This document shows, piece after piece, positions 35,145 through 44,796 of a stretch of 64,000 bases of DNA. Below the pieces are notes generated by a model. The model was not told the origin of the DNA and made no database searches. It worked only from the letters and a program-made list of their open reading frames with translations. Both the position numbers and the translations under genes were made by a program. The DNA lies in contig CM066992.1 of assembly GCA_033977485.1 (NCBI GenBank), positions 103,304,140-103,368,139 of the forward strand. The letters run 5' to 3'. Every line of letters begins with the position of its first letter. Within the stretch, counting starts at the first letter, position 1. This DNA is from Hydrangea macrophylla. Lineage: Eukaryota > Streptophyta > Magnoliopsida > Cornales > Hydrangeaceae.

Positions 35145-35733
35145 CATGTTTTCCCAAGCTATTTGTGGTTGAGATTTTGATTGGAAAACATAGTATTGAT
35201 CACACATCTCTTTGATTTTCAAACATTATCATTTGAGCCCTAGTTGTGTTAGTTTATCAATTTGCTCAAAATATTTCATTTGTATTTCTTGAGAGAGCAA
35301 AATTGTAGTGAGCTTTATTTGTATTATCCACTCTATATAGAGAGTTTCAATTTATATTCAATTCAATTTGTAAAGGTTGAGGGTTAGCAACCCTTGTGTG
35401 CAAAGAAGATGTGTTCTTCTTTGGGAGAGATTGAAGGCTCTTGTAACGGTTTGGTGCACACCCATAAGTGCTCCGGGAACGGTTTGGTCTATACCCGTGA
35501 AGTAGATCGGATTAAAGGAATCCTCAAGAGGTGTTCTTGAGGGGTGGACGTAGGCCGCGGGGTGCGATTGCCGATCCACTTGAAAAATTGGTTTACAAGT
35601 ATCTCTTCCCTTATCTCTTTACATTATTGTTTGTGATTGTGCTTAATTTGGCTATTAAGTTTTTAAAAGGTTAATTTCCGCTAAAACCTTATTCACCTCC
35701 CTCTAAGGTTTCCATATTTGGGCCAACAATTAT

Positions 35734-36709
35734 TATCCTAATCTCAATTCTTACAATTATAGGACTCTTAATTACTAACATTTATTTTTTTGAACTAACG
35801 TTGATGGACTCTTTTTTTCTCCTAAATCTTTAAAATTCTTTTATCTCTCTTAGAAATTGATATTTTTTCGGGTTGCTTAGGACTCCTCAATTTTTGCTAT
35901 TCCATAAAAAAAAAAAAAAAATTAAGTAGACCCACCTTAATTGGTTTTGTTTTTATTTGTGGACTCTTTTCATTACAAATAATTTCTTATGAGTATAGGA
36001 CTTTAATTAAACTAAGTCCTTCCCCCCGTTTGATAAGTATTACTTTGTAATTTTGCAACTTTTTAGGATTGGCTCACGTTTAATTGATATGTACATTCTC
36101 AAAAACTACTACCTTTTATAATTTTGCATTGGATGTCAAACTCATAAATCAAATACTTCATGATCACAAGTCGTATGCAGGGGCGGAGATAAAGAGGTAC
36201 AAGAGGGGCTTGAGGTTTTAAAAAAATTCTACATTGCACTAAAAAAAAATTACAATTAGCCCTCTTTGATATTATAAAATTGTCATACTAAGTCCCCTTT
36301 CTCTTATATTTTTGTGCTAATTATAAAATCCCTCCACCCTCCTATGTTTTTGGGTTAATTTTTTTTTTTTTCTAATTTTTTTAGCATTAATTTATATCAT
36401 CTACACAAAATACGTATAAATAGGTCCAAAATTATTATTATTATTATTATTATTTTTTCATTGCGTAGTTCCAATTATTTGAATTGGAAGAACTTGTGGT
36501 TGTATTTATTATAAGTCTTTAATCATTTGGTGCAGTTGTCGTGTACGAGAACATAATAACACAGTTCACTGGAGAGCCTGATCGTATATATATATATATA
36601 TATATAGGCAAAATCAACTATTGAATTCCATTGATTATATTAACTTGATTCTAGAGTTGTTAGTTTCTGTCTTTCTATAGTAGAAAGATAGTAAAGTTGT
36701 TCTTTAGAA
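35734..36709. other. AT-rich non-coding stretch
   Basis: No gene. CAGGGGCGGAGATAAAGAGG near 36177 resembles one end of hAT-type repeats, but no partner end was found. An ATT microsatellite lies at about 36434-36453 and an AT microsatellite at about 36585-36605. Confidence 0.4.
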
Positions 36710-36712
36710 TTA

Positions 36713-37096
36713 GAGCAACTCCAACCACATTACTCATATTCAATTTTTAGCTATTTTGGGGAACCAAAGTGCATTTTTTGAGCTCCAATGGATTCCCCAA
36801 GTGGTTCTCCATTTTGGAGAACCCCTTTTTGGTTCTCCACATTTGAGGAGAGAGAGTGTGAATATGGGTAATTACCCATAAGTAAAATAATAAAAAATAA
36901 TACATATCATATTCATTTAAGGAGAGAGAGTGCATTAAAAATTTCAACTTTTGCATAAAAATTAATATAATAATTCATACCTCTTTATAATGGAGAACAT
37001 GATTGGAGTTGGGGGCTTAAAACTGATTAGCCAAAATAGCTTTTTAGCTGTTTTGGCTAAAAATTAGATTTTTAAGTAATGTGGTTGGAGATGCTC
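36713..37096. mobile_element. Tourist-like (PIF/Harbinger) MITE
   Basis: Terminal inverted repeats GAGCAACTCCAACCACATTA and (reverse complement) GAGCATCTCCAACCACATTA, with a TTA duplication on both sides (36710-36712 and 37097-37099). A 384-bp AT-rich non-coding body. The trinucleotide TTA duplication is the hallmark of PIF/Harbinger. Confidence 0.85.
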
Positions 37097-37416
37097 TTAG
37101 CTTCATAAAATGTTTATTTAATTAATGTTCAATATCTAAGGAAAACATGCAAACTTTATAGGGGAAAAAATCATGTGTATGAAGGGTTTTCACTTTTATT
37201 CAAGGAAAGTGACGTTTCAAGAGTAAAAGTAAAATAAATTATCTACTGCACTACTTAAGATTTTAAAACCTTTTTGCAATGAAACAAAAATTCCAAACCA
37301 ATTTTCTCATTAAACAACTTTGAATATTCTGATAACAAAGAAATTCTTTAGTTTAGCAAAATATGATTGTTTATTGTAATCTGATATTGTTTTTAATTTC
37401 CTTTTAGACCCTTTAA

Positions 37417-37607
37417 TGTCAAATAAGGTCCTTTAAGAAACGATATCTTCAATTTGAGATATTACATGTTATCAATAAAATGTGAAGTATTCACTGACTT
37501 TGACTTTTTCGGTGTCAAATAAGGTCCTTTATGAAACGACATCTTCAATTTGAGATACTATATGTTATCAACACAATGTGAAGTATTCACTAGCTTGGAC
37601 TTTTTAG
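37417..37607. repeat. Two-copy tandem duplication of about 95 bp
   Basis: Both copies run GTCAAATAAGGTCCTTTA.GAA through AATGTGAAGTATTCACT and end GACTTTTT. They differ at several positions, so the duplication is not recent. Confidence 0.75.
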
Positions 37608-37738
37608 GTGAAAATGCTTAGAATTTTGGACATGTTTGCATGCATTGAAGTTTTGTCAGATCATGATCTATATAGTTACATCACAAGAACGTATGTAACC
37701 CTTCACATTGAAAAAATATCACACATGTTAATGTTTAG

Positions 37739-39864
37739 TATAACACCCGTAATTGTGTTATTGTTTTTGCATTTCATTGTCATGCATGATAATGTGATGT
37801 GGCGTGTCTTAGGACACATGTTTGGGTGAGTTTTGACTCACGAGTTGATTTGGGTGTCTGTATTAGAGAACCCTTTGAAACTGTGGTGATTGAGGATTTG
37901 TTGTTGTGACGTCTCTCCGAGTATGAGACGGTCACTGAGGAATACTTTAAATGTTTATCTGGAAATAAATGTTTACCTGTGTATTTCAATATCTGTATTA
38001 TTTTCTATTTTAGAATTTATTTCTGTTGTTAGTTTTAGTATCCTGGTGAGAACGAATTAACACGCTATTAATTTGGTAGGCTAATTAGCAACTTCGGAAA
38101 CGTCATATAGAAATTCGCGTTTTAGCGACCAAACGAAACTTAGTCGAAAACTTTTATAATTTTGAAGTTTTACTCGTAAAGCTATGAATAAGCTGTATAG
38201 AAAGTTTCAGAGACTGATTAGGAGTTTGGAAAACTCGTGGGGAGGTAAACGTAATTCCCGTGAGTGTTGCCTATATATAGATAGAGATGAACTTAGATTT
38301 TTCATAACTTCTAACCTAAATTCCAAGAAAGGAGGCCATAGGGAGATTTTGGGAGCTTAGAGCTTTGCGACGCCAAACGACGACCTTCCGTCAGTTTGTT
38401 TTCTCCTAGATTTCATATTCGAGCTCCTCGAGGTAAGAGCTTCGTTTTGATATCTATTAGGACTTGTTTGGCTAAGTTTTCCGAAAAGTTGTTTCCTAGA
38501 ATTTTTCATAAAAGTTGATAAACGGAATTTTGATTTATAGGAATTGTACTAGACGGACTTCTGCACGTTCTTTGTACACGGGTTTTCTTTGGATCGTATT
38601 ATAAGAGCGTAAATAGGAGGTGAGTGATTCAACTATGTTTTTGGAATGGTTTCTTGACATGTATTCATGTTATGTTTGAATAGCATGTATTAATACTTAA
38701 AGATATCTTGTGTAGTTCATATTGGGCATTTATATTGATAAGTAGGCCCAATAGCATGATGAAATGTTTTGATTTTCGCGAGCATGGTGATATGTAATTG
38801 AGCATGTTAAGTTGCTTATTTGGGTCAGAAGGAGCACGTGGTCACCGTGCCATTTTGTGGAGCCGATATAGGCATTAAGGTCGCACGATTGAAGAGAAGA
38901 ATCGTGGGTCTTACAATTTCGCGTGGACTTATTGGCGAGGAGTCGCGGATTGGGAGTATGGACGGGCACGTGAGTCTCCGGCGACTAGTATGAATTGTAG
39001 AGATGTGAATGCGGACATGTTTATCATTCATGTGCATATGTTGTTTTATTCACTAAGCGTTAGCTTAAACAAATCGAATATGTGTGGTTATTCAAATAAC
39101 CATTTCAGGTGTAAATGCTGGCGAGGAATCGCAGAAGTGAGCACGTGGGTTGGGAGTTCTTTTAGAAGGCAACTTGAACGTTAATCTTGTAGTTTTGGGA
39201 CAATAGGAATGTTGTAATAAGAATTTTTATGGTTTTTAGTTATGTTTAACTTGGTATGTTAGAATGAATCTAAAACGTTGTAATAGTTAGTATTATGTTG
39301 TAACTGTGCTTCGGTAATATGTTAATACAGTTAGGATTGCTTAGGAGTACTTTTGGAAGTGTGTGTTTGATCGCCATTCGAATTCAGAAACTTTTAAACT
39401 TAGAAAACTCTGCAGAATGTGCTGCTGCCATAAATCAGTCGACTGGTTGAGAAAACAATCGACTGGAGCCTCTGTTTTCAGCAACTCACTGCATTGTTCC
39501 ATAGGGGATCAGTCGACTGGGTCCTCGACACAGTCGACTGGATCATGTTTTCAATTCAGATATTTTGTTCAGGCTGGACTTCAGTCGACCGGACCGTATC
39601 AGTCGACTGAAAATTTGAAGCCCCAGTCGACTGGGTGTAGAAAGCAGTCGACTGGATGGTGTTTTAAAACCCAACTTTCTGCTGGACCAGGATCAGTCGA
39701 CTGGGTCTGAGGATCAGTCGACTGGACGAATAGTTTCCAGAATGACTTGTTTTATTCCGCTGCATGTGTTCTTCAAACTAAGATTTGGGAACGTTTATGA
39801 ATTGGTTTAGCCTCGGTGGCGTGCCACGGGCTCCGGTTCCGCTATTGTGGGACCGGGCTGTGAC
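37739..39864 (+). mobile_element. Solo gypsy LTR with CAGTCGACTG array (plus)
   Basis: The perfect duplication TTTAG (37734-37738 and 39865-39869) bounds a 2126-bp LTR that starts TATAACACCCG (the usual TG mutated to TA) and ends CCGGGCTGTGACA. It is a diverged relative of the LTR at 19546-21637. It has a TATA-like CTATATATAG at 38271-38280. The palindrome array lies near the 3' end. Confidence 0.88.
39436..39724 (+). repeat. CAGTCGACTG palindrome array, ten sites
   Basis: Sites start at 39436, 39456, 39510, 39531, 39582, 39600, 39624, 39645, 39694 and 39715, giving spacings 20, 54, 21, 51, 18, 24, 21, 49, 21. Most are perfect CAGTCGACTG. An open frame through the array (39363-39710) is an artefact of the repeats. 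Confidence 0.92.
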
Positions 39865-39869
39865 ATTTA

Positions 39870-40510
39870 GATAGATATCTAGGTATCTTCAGACGAAAGA
39901 ATTCCAAGATGATATGCGATAAACTTAAGATTAGGATTATGAAACATTTGAAAGCGTTCCAAACCGACTAATTGTCAAACCCAAGAAAACCAAATTGCAA
40001 GCTATATTATCAAGGTTTGAATAATGTTGTTCTTAATGTGCGAAAAGTTTTACCATTTAGGGAAAAGTAATGCATGTATGTATATCAAAATCTCCTCAAC
40101 TGAACCACCGTTTGCCAACTCAATATATATATATGTATATATTTATATATTTCAAAACGGGAAATGTGAATCTTCGAAGAATTTTCAAATGAATAATATA
40201 TTTCAAATCAGAATTAAATATATAAAATTTTAAGGGTACAAGAAAGAGAGTGCATAACAATAGCAAGAAAGGAATGAATATAAACAAAACCAAAGTTTGT
40301 GATATTCTCCTACATATTGTTGTTGCTTTTATTATCATTATTATTTTTAGAGATATTCATCCTTTATTTACAAGTTTGATTATATATCTTACGGGTTTCC
40401 TTTAATTTGTGTTAACATGCTTTGATGAATTGACTTGAAATACACGATGATTGAAAAGTATGGAAACTTAGTTCTGGTGACTTATAAGTGTCTACTATCT
40501 AACTTACATC
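39870..40510. other. Non-coding AT-rich stretch
   Basis: No gene seen. Short AT microsatellite near 40121-40150. Confidence 0.4.
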
Positions 40511-40515
40511 CCCAC

Positions 40516-41028
40516 TGTAGCGCCCCGACTCTCTGTGGCTGGAACGCTCGCGAAACCCCGCTAAACGCAAATAAAAAAAAATACTAAATAAAGTCTATGC
40601 AAAGTTTAATCCCAAGGGCAAAAAGATCATTTAAAATTTTTTGCCCAAATATAATATCAAAAAGAAAATATTTGAAACACGATTCCAACGGTTAGAGCGG
40701 TGTGCGGTTTAGAGTTTTTTTTAGAGAAAATTGTGCATGTTTCCGTAAAAGTCAACGTATCAATATTTATCATTAATATTATTATTATTAATTTTTTTCT
40801 TCTCAAAACTCATTTTTTTAAAACTACCAAACTTCCAACACAAAAGGGATATTTCAACTCACTTCAAACACAATATTTTAGGCCTCTAACACACAACCAA
40901 ATATCACCATAAACAAATTCATCTTTCTTAGTCCAAGATTAAAACATGGATTTCTCAAGAATGCAACATGTTTCACAAATCTGGAAATTCCAAAACAATC
41001 GTATGAATCCATCAACACAATGTCCGTA
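40516..41028 (-). mobile_element. Outer solo LTR, first part (minus), split by the complete element
   Basis: Starts TGTAGCGCCCCGAC. The perfect duplication CCCAC flanks the whole nest (40511-40515 and 53066-53070). The last five bases, CCGTA, are the duplicated target of the inserted element. It is related to the LTR at 10407-15479. Without the insert the LTR is about 1965 bp. Confidence 0.88.
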
Positions 41029-41123
41029 TGTAATACCCTGTATTTTGGTATTTTAATAAAGACCCGGTATTTCATTTCTATACTCGTATAAACTTTCTCT
41101 TCCTTTTGGTGAATTTTGATACC

Positions 41124-41334
41124 AATCGATTGACATATTCCCAATCGATTGACACTTTTTGATACCAATCGATTGATAAGTTATCCCAATCGATTTACAT
41201 TCAACCGACTAAAAGTGATGACGTGTCAAACTTTCCAATCGATTGCCATTCATCTCAATCGATTGACATTGTTTCCAATCGATTGACTACAAATATCTGT
41301 TACCAATCGATTGACTGGTGTCTCAATCGATTGA
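41124..41334 (+). repeat. Palindrome cluster 1: nine CAATCGATTGA-type sites
   Basis: AATCGATT cores start at 41124, 41143, 41167, 41188, 41237, 41257, 41277, 41305 and 41325 (spacings 19, 24, 21, 49, 20, 20, 28, 20). A degenerate CAACCGACTA sits inside the 49-bp gap. The copy in the 3' LTR is at +8341. Confidence 0.93.
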
Positions 41335-41396
41335 CATAACCTGAGAAATGTTTTCTTCTTTCCTTCAGTTTTAAACGCGTGGCACTCCCTTATGCC

Positions 41397-41404
41397 TATA
41401 TATA
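41397..41404 (+). promoter_or_regulatory. Putative LTR TATA box
   Basis: CCTATATATATGATCC about 65 bp downstream of cluster 1, matching the arrangement in the solo LTR at 10865-13338. It is the probable start region of the genomic transcript. Confidence 0.6.
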
Positions 41405-41819
41405 TGATCCATATTTATGGCCTTGGGTCATTTTGGGCAGTCATTAAGAGAGAGAGAGAGATATACATACCTCTTGTGAGATATATACACATATATATAT
41501 ATATATCTACACATATATACACTCCACACACACACTCACTGCTTCGGCAGCTGGGAGGAAGAAAGAGAGACAGAAAGAAGAAGGAAGAAGAAAAGAGGAG
41601 ACAGAGAGGGAAGGCAGAGACAGATAGGAAGAAGAAGAGAAGAAGCTTGGAGGTTTCAAAGCTTTAAACACATCCAAACGCACCCTAGGTGAGTTCTAAC
41701 TCACTTGGTCTCTTTATGTGATGTTTATGCAAGTTATTACGATGTTTAGAGGGGTTAAATGCATGTAGTGCACGTTTATATATGCTGTTTTTACAATCTG
41801 CTGGAGAAGACGTAGTACC

Positions 41820-41976
41820 AATCGATTGACATGATCTCAATCGATTGACATCAGTTGCATCCCAATCGATTGAATAGGATTTCAATCGATTGACATTATT
41901 CCAATCGATTGACATGTTTATCAATCGATTGACATAACTTTTGTTCCAATCGATTGAACTTTTGTTCCAATCGATT
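41820..41976 (+). repeat. Palindrome cluster 2: eight CAATCGATTGA-type sites
   Basis: AATCGATT cores start at 41820, 41839, 41864, 41884, 41903, 41923, 41948 and 41969 (spacings 19, 25, 20, 19, 20, 25, 21). The extended consensus is YCAATCGATTGAC. It lies downstream of the TATA box, probably in the transcribed leader. Confidence 0.93.
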
Positions 41977-42296
41977 GACATGATCAGTACCTGGTTTCCT
42001 TTGCCTATTTATTATATAAGAGGTTCGGTTGTTCGATTTCTGATTCGAAAATTCCATTATGCGACTATGGGGTAGATAGGAGTAATGTGACACCAAAGAT
42101 TTATGGATAATGAATAAAAAAGGAATATGAAGACGTGGGTGACGTGTTGTTTCTGATATCAATTTGATGTCCGTTTTCTTTTAATCCGAGTAGTCAGGCC
42201 ACATTGGGAATTTGTCATGTGTCGATGTAGAATGGAACGTAAGTAGGTTTGGTAAGTTCTGGGAATGGTACGTGGATGGACGATTGGTCATGATAT

Positions 42297-42612
42297 GCTC
42301 TTAAAAGCGGTGAACCGGACCATGGTTCTTAAAAGCGGTGAGCTGGACCAAGAAGTCTTAAGATAGACTGGATGATCTGTGATATGCTCTTAAAAGCGGT
42401 GAACCGGACCATGGTTCTTAAAAGCGGTGAGCTGGGATCACTAGTAGATGACGTTAAGTCGTGGCAATAGATTGATATGCCTTGTTCGAAACGTTATATC
42501 CCTGAAATGCGGTGAACAGGACCATTGTTCTTAAAAGCTGGGGACAGACTGACGTGGAGTCCATGACATGCGGTGAACAGAACCATTGTTCTTAAAAGCG
42601 ATGGACAGAATA
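42297..42612 (+). repeat. Tandem array of CTTAAAAGCGGTGA-type units
   Basis: Eight half-units alternate GCGGTGAACCGGACCATGG and TTCTTAAAAGCGGTGAGCTG-like sequence, the later copies more diverged. The 3' LTR copy is at 50638-50953. Confidence 0.85.
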
Positions 42613-43274
42613 AGGGTGTATCCCTAGAGTTAAACGATTGAGTCTGTTCATGACATCTGAATACGTTGAGTTCGGTATTTGAGTAATAAGACGATAAGGG
42701 TCGGTTTATAAGAATGAATAGAAGAACAAGATAATGTTATTTTATAATAAGATGTTAACTCGTGTTGTTATAAGCTTGTGTTTACTTCAGATAACTGGTA
42801 CCTCGTTAGTTTATGCTCACTCAGCTCTCAGTAAGCTGACGGCCTTTTATTGCCTGGACATTCCCCGTCCAGAATATCCTGCTCCTTATTCTGCAGGTAA
42901 GGACCAGTACACTGATGATTATTATCCAGAGAAGGGCCCCACCGATGACGATTACACCAGGAAGGATTATCCTTATGCCAGTTGAAGACTGAAGATGTTA
43001 TAATTAGATTTAATTTCAGTTGTTCTGTTAAACTTTTGTTAACGGGTACTTGGGCATTTGTTGTCTTCAGACCTGTTGTGATCCTGTGGACCATACTCTG
43101 ATAGTTGTAATAGTTAGCACTGTGTGCTATTTTCAGTTGATTACTGTTGCTTTTCTTTTGGACTAGTACTGCGTGGTGTGGATTATTAGTGACTTTCACC
43201 TGTCATTCCTTATGGACCCATAAAGGAAATTTATTTTTCTCTATTTATGCCGTTCCGGGGCGTGACAGGGTTTT

Positions 43275-43286
43275 TGGTATCAGAGC
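43275..43286 (+). other. Primer-binding site, initiator-Met tRNA
   Basis: TGGTATCAGAGC, 7 bases after the 5' LTR, as usual for Del/Tekay chromoviruses. Confidence 0.92.
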
Positions 43287-43423
43287 CTGCGTTCGGTACT
43301 CTAGGTTGTGATACTTTTGTTCACTAAGTATTTCCACACCATCTGGTCCTAGTATGTTAGGATTCTTTGAGATGAGATATGAGTATAAGATAAGTTTGTC
43401 TTTCTGACGATAGATAGTTTCCT

Positions 43424-44440
43424 TTGCAGGATAGCATGGATCCGGAGTTTCACCAGTTTGTGACTGATGCTTATGGAGGTCATATTATCCATGGAGATAC
43501 CGTGGAGCCAGCTGACCCAGATTTTTATCATGAGCGTGTGTGCCATATAGCTAGTCGACATTTAGAGGAGGACATGTGGAGAGCACTTTATGTGACCAGG
43601 AGTACTCACCCGACCCAGATGCGCATGGATGCTTACCACTTAGCGAGAGTTAGCAGAGACATTTGCCAGGAGATGTTGCGACTAGTTTTGAGTAAACCAG
43701 AGATGGATGAGATTGAGTTGAGAGCCATTGTAGCCGGTCCACCAGAGCCTGTGACTGCACCAGCAGCAGCTCCAACAGCCCCACCATCACCAGTACCCGT
43801 CCCAGAGCCAGAGCCTGAGCCGATTGAGGATGAGGAGGATCTAGAGCCTGAGAATGAGCATCCCGATGAGGACATGGATGGAGATGGAGAGGAGGATCCG
43901 ATAGATGACGAGGACCCAGTAGAGGATGAGCATGCAGACGATGCAGATGATGATGAACCTGAGGATGACCCCGAGGAGCCAGAGTTTGAGCCAGAGGATC
44001 CAGTACCAGACCCAGAGGCTATTGAGGCAGACGTAGTAGTAGATGAGGAGGATGACCCCGAGGAGATAGTTGTGCCAGAGATACCCGTTGTGCTTCAGAT
44101 ACCAGCTGGACCCATTATGCATATGGCAGCCATGGCCGATATGGCAGTAGGATGGATAGCTCAGATGGTAGCACAGCCAGCAGATTTTGTTATGGGAGAG
44201 ATAGCTATAGCAGGAGCTCTTGATATAGCCGACGGATTCGCTGCAGTAGCTGTTGATGTCGCTAACCAGGCGATAGTAGACGTGATGGAGGACGATGATG
44301 CAGAGATGATAGAGGATTGGGATATAGGGGTAGTAGTTGGAGATCTTGTCGCACCAGTTGAGGATGATCCACTCGAGGAGATGGATATGGACCCAGAGGA
44401 CGAGGCACCACCAGCAGGATCAGATGCTGACGACTTTTGA
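43424..44440 (+). CDS. Extra acidic ORF between primer site and gag (338 aa)
   Basis: An intact frame with ATG at 43424 (a second ATG four codons on gives MDPEFHQF). Residues 1-100 look folded (HERVCHIASRHLEEDMWRAL, RVSRDICQEMLRLVLS). About 105-230 is Pro/Glu/Asp-rich and extremely acidic (EPEPEPIEDEEDLEPEN). About 232-290 is Ala/Met-rich and hydrophobic (MHMAAMADMAVGWIAQMV). The tail is acidic again. It is not in frame with gag and is separated from it by 356 bases. I recognise no family. It is not a standard part of Del/Tekay elements as I know them; it could be a regulator, a chaperone-like protein or a captured gene fragment. Confidence 0.75.
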   Translation: MQDSMDPEFHQFVTDAYGGHIIHGDTVEPADPDFYHERVCHIASRHLEEDMWRALYVTRSTHPTQMRMDAYHLARVSRDICQEMLRLVLSKPEMDEIELRAIVAGPPEPVTAPAAAPTAPPSPVPVPEPEPEPIEDEEDLEPENEHPDEDMDGDGEEDPIDDEDPVEDEHADDADDDEPEDDPEEPEFEPEDPVPDPEAIEADVVVDEEDDPEEIVVPEIPVVLQIPAGPIMHMAAMADMAVGWIAQMVAQPADFVMGEIAIAGALDIADGFAAVAVDVANQAIVDVMEDDDAEMIEDWDIGVVVGDLVAPVEDDPLEEMDMDPEDEAPPAGSDADDF

Positions 44441-44796
44441 GTCAAGATCGACAGGGTGTAGATTTTGTTAGTTTATATTAGGACATGTTGTCCACTAGAT
44501 TTTTGGGAGCTTGAGAGATAGCTATTTGACCATAGCTTTGTATAGTATTAGCTGACTTTAGTTGTTGTAACTCTTGTCCCATATGGTACACAGTTTGACT
44601 AGTGTGTACTATACGGTACATCTTTTGATATATATATATACGAGCAGTACTTCTGTTATCGTTTGATTGTTGCGTTGTGCTGTGTTATTTAGTAGAATTG
44701 TTAGTTTTGCTATTTCTTGTTCTATCTCGGGTTCGTTTCTACGAGAAGACTTTCAGCTGATCAATATGTCTCTTGTAGGCGATACTCGTTATCATC

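Larger units (their letters stand above)
33480..35728 (+). mobile_element. Internally deleted Ty1/copia element (SIRE/Maximus-like)
   Basis: Flanked by the perfect 5-bp duplication ATTAT (33475-33479 and 35729-35733). A 5' LTR fragment (33480 to about 34080) is followed by a 3' internal segment (about 34083-34390) rich in GGGGGAG and ending in the polypurine tract AAAAAAGGGGGAGAT. The complete 3' LTR is 34391-35728 (TGTTAGCC...GGCCAACA, 1338 bp). The rest of the 5' LTR, the primer site, gag and pol are gone. The GGGGGAGATTGTTAG junction is typical of SIRE-type copia elements. Confidence 0.88.
34391..35728 (+). repeat. Complete copia 3' LTR
   Basis: TGTTAG...AACA ends, a polypurine tract immediately before, and a target duplication immediately after. 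It contains five CAGTCGACTG-type sites (34928-35049) followed about 90 bp later by TATAAATA at 35137-35144. Confidence 0.88.
41029..43267 (+). repeat. 5' LTR of the complete chromovirus
   Basis: TGTAATACCC...GGCGTGACA, 2239 bp. Modules in order: palindrome cluster 1 (+95 to +305), TATA (+368), palindrome cluster 2 (+790 to +950), tandem AAAAGCGGTGA array (+1270 to +1580). Differences from the 3' LTR are at 42452, 42492, 42581, 43070 and 43127. Confidence 0.95.

Noticed and set aside
39363..39710. 115-aa open frame with repeated QSTG
   Set aside because: It is the translation of the CAGTCGACTG array inside a solo LTR. Similar frames at 8206-8442 and 19712-19957 have the same cause.
39430..39730. 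CRISPR-like appearance of regularly spaced palindromes
   Set aside because: Repeats are only about 10 bp, spacers are short and irregular, there are no cas genes, and the context is plant LTRs.
41392..41667. 91-aa frame downstream of the LTR TATA box, repeated at 49733-50008
   Set aside because: Mostly purine-rich low-complexity translation; no conserved domain.
42828..43199. 123-aa minus-strand frame, repeated at 51169-51540
   Set aside because: Lies wholly in both LTR copies, has no domain character and no support beyond being open.
43633..44445. Minus-strand frames opposite the acidic ORF (Ser/Gly-rich)
   Set aside because: Antisense shadows of the acidic, GAG/GAT-rich codons at 43424-44440.
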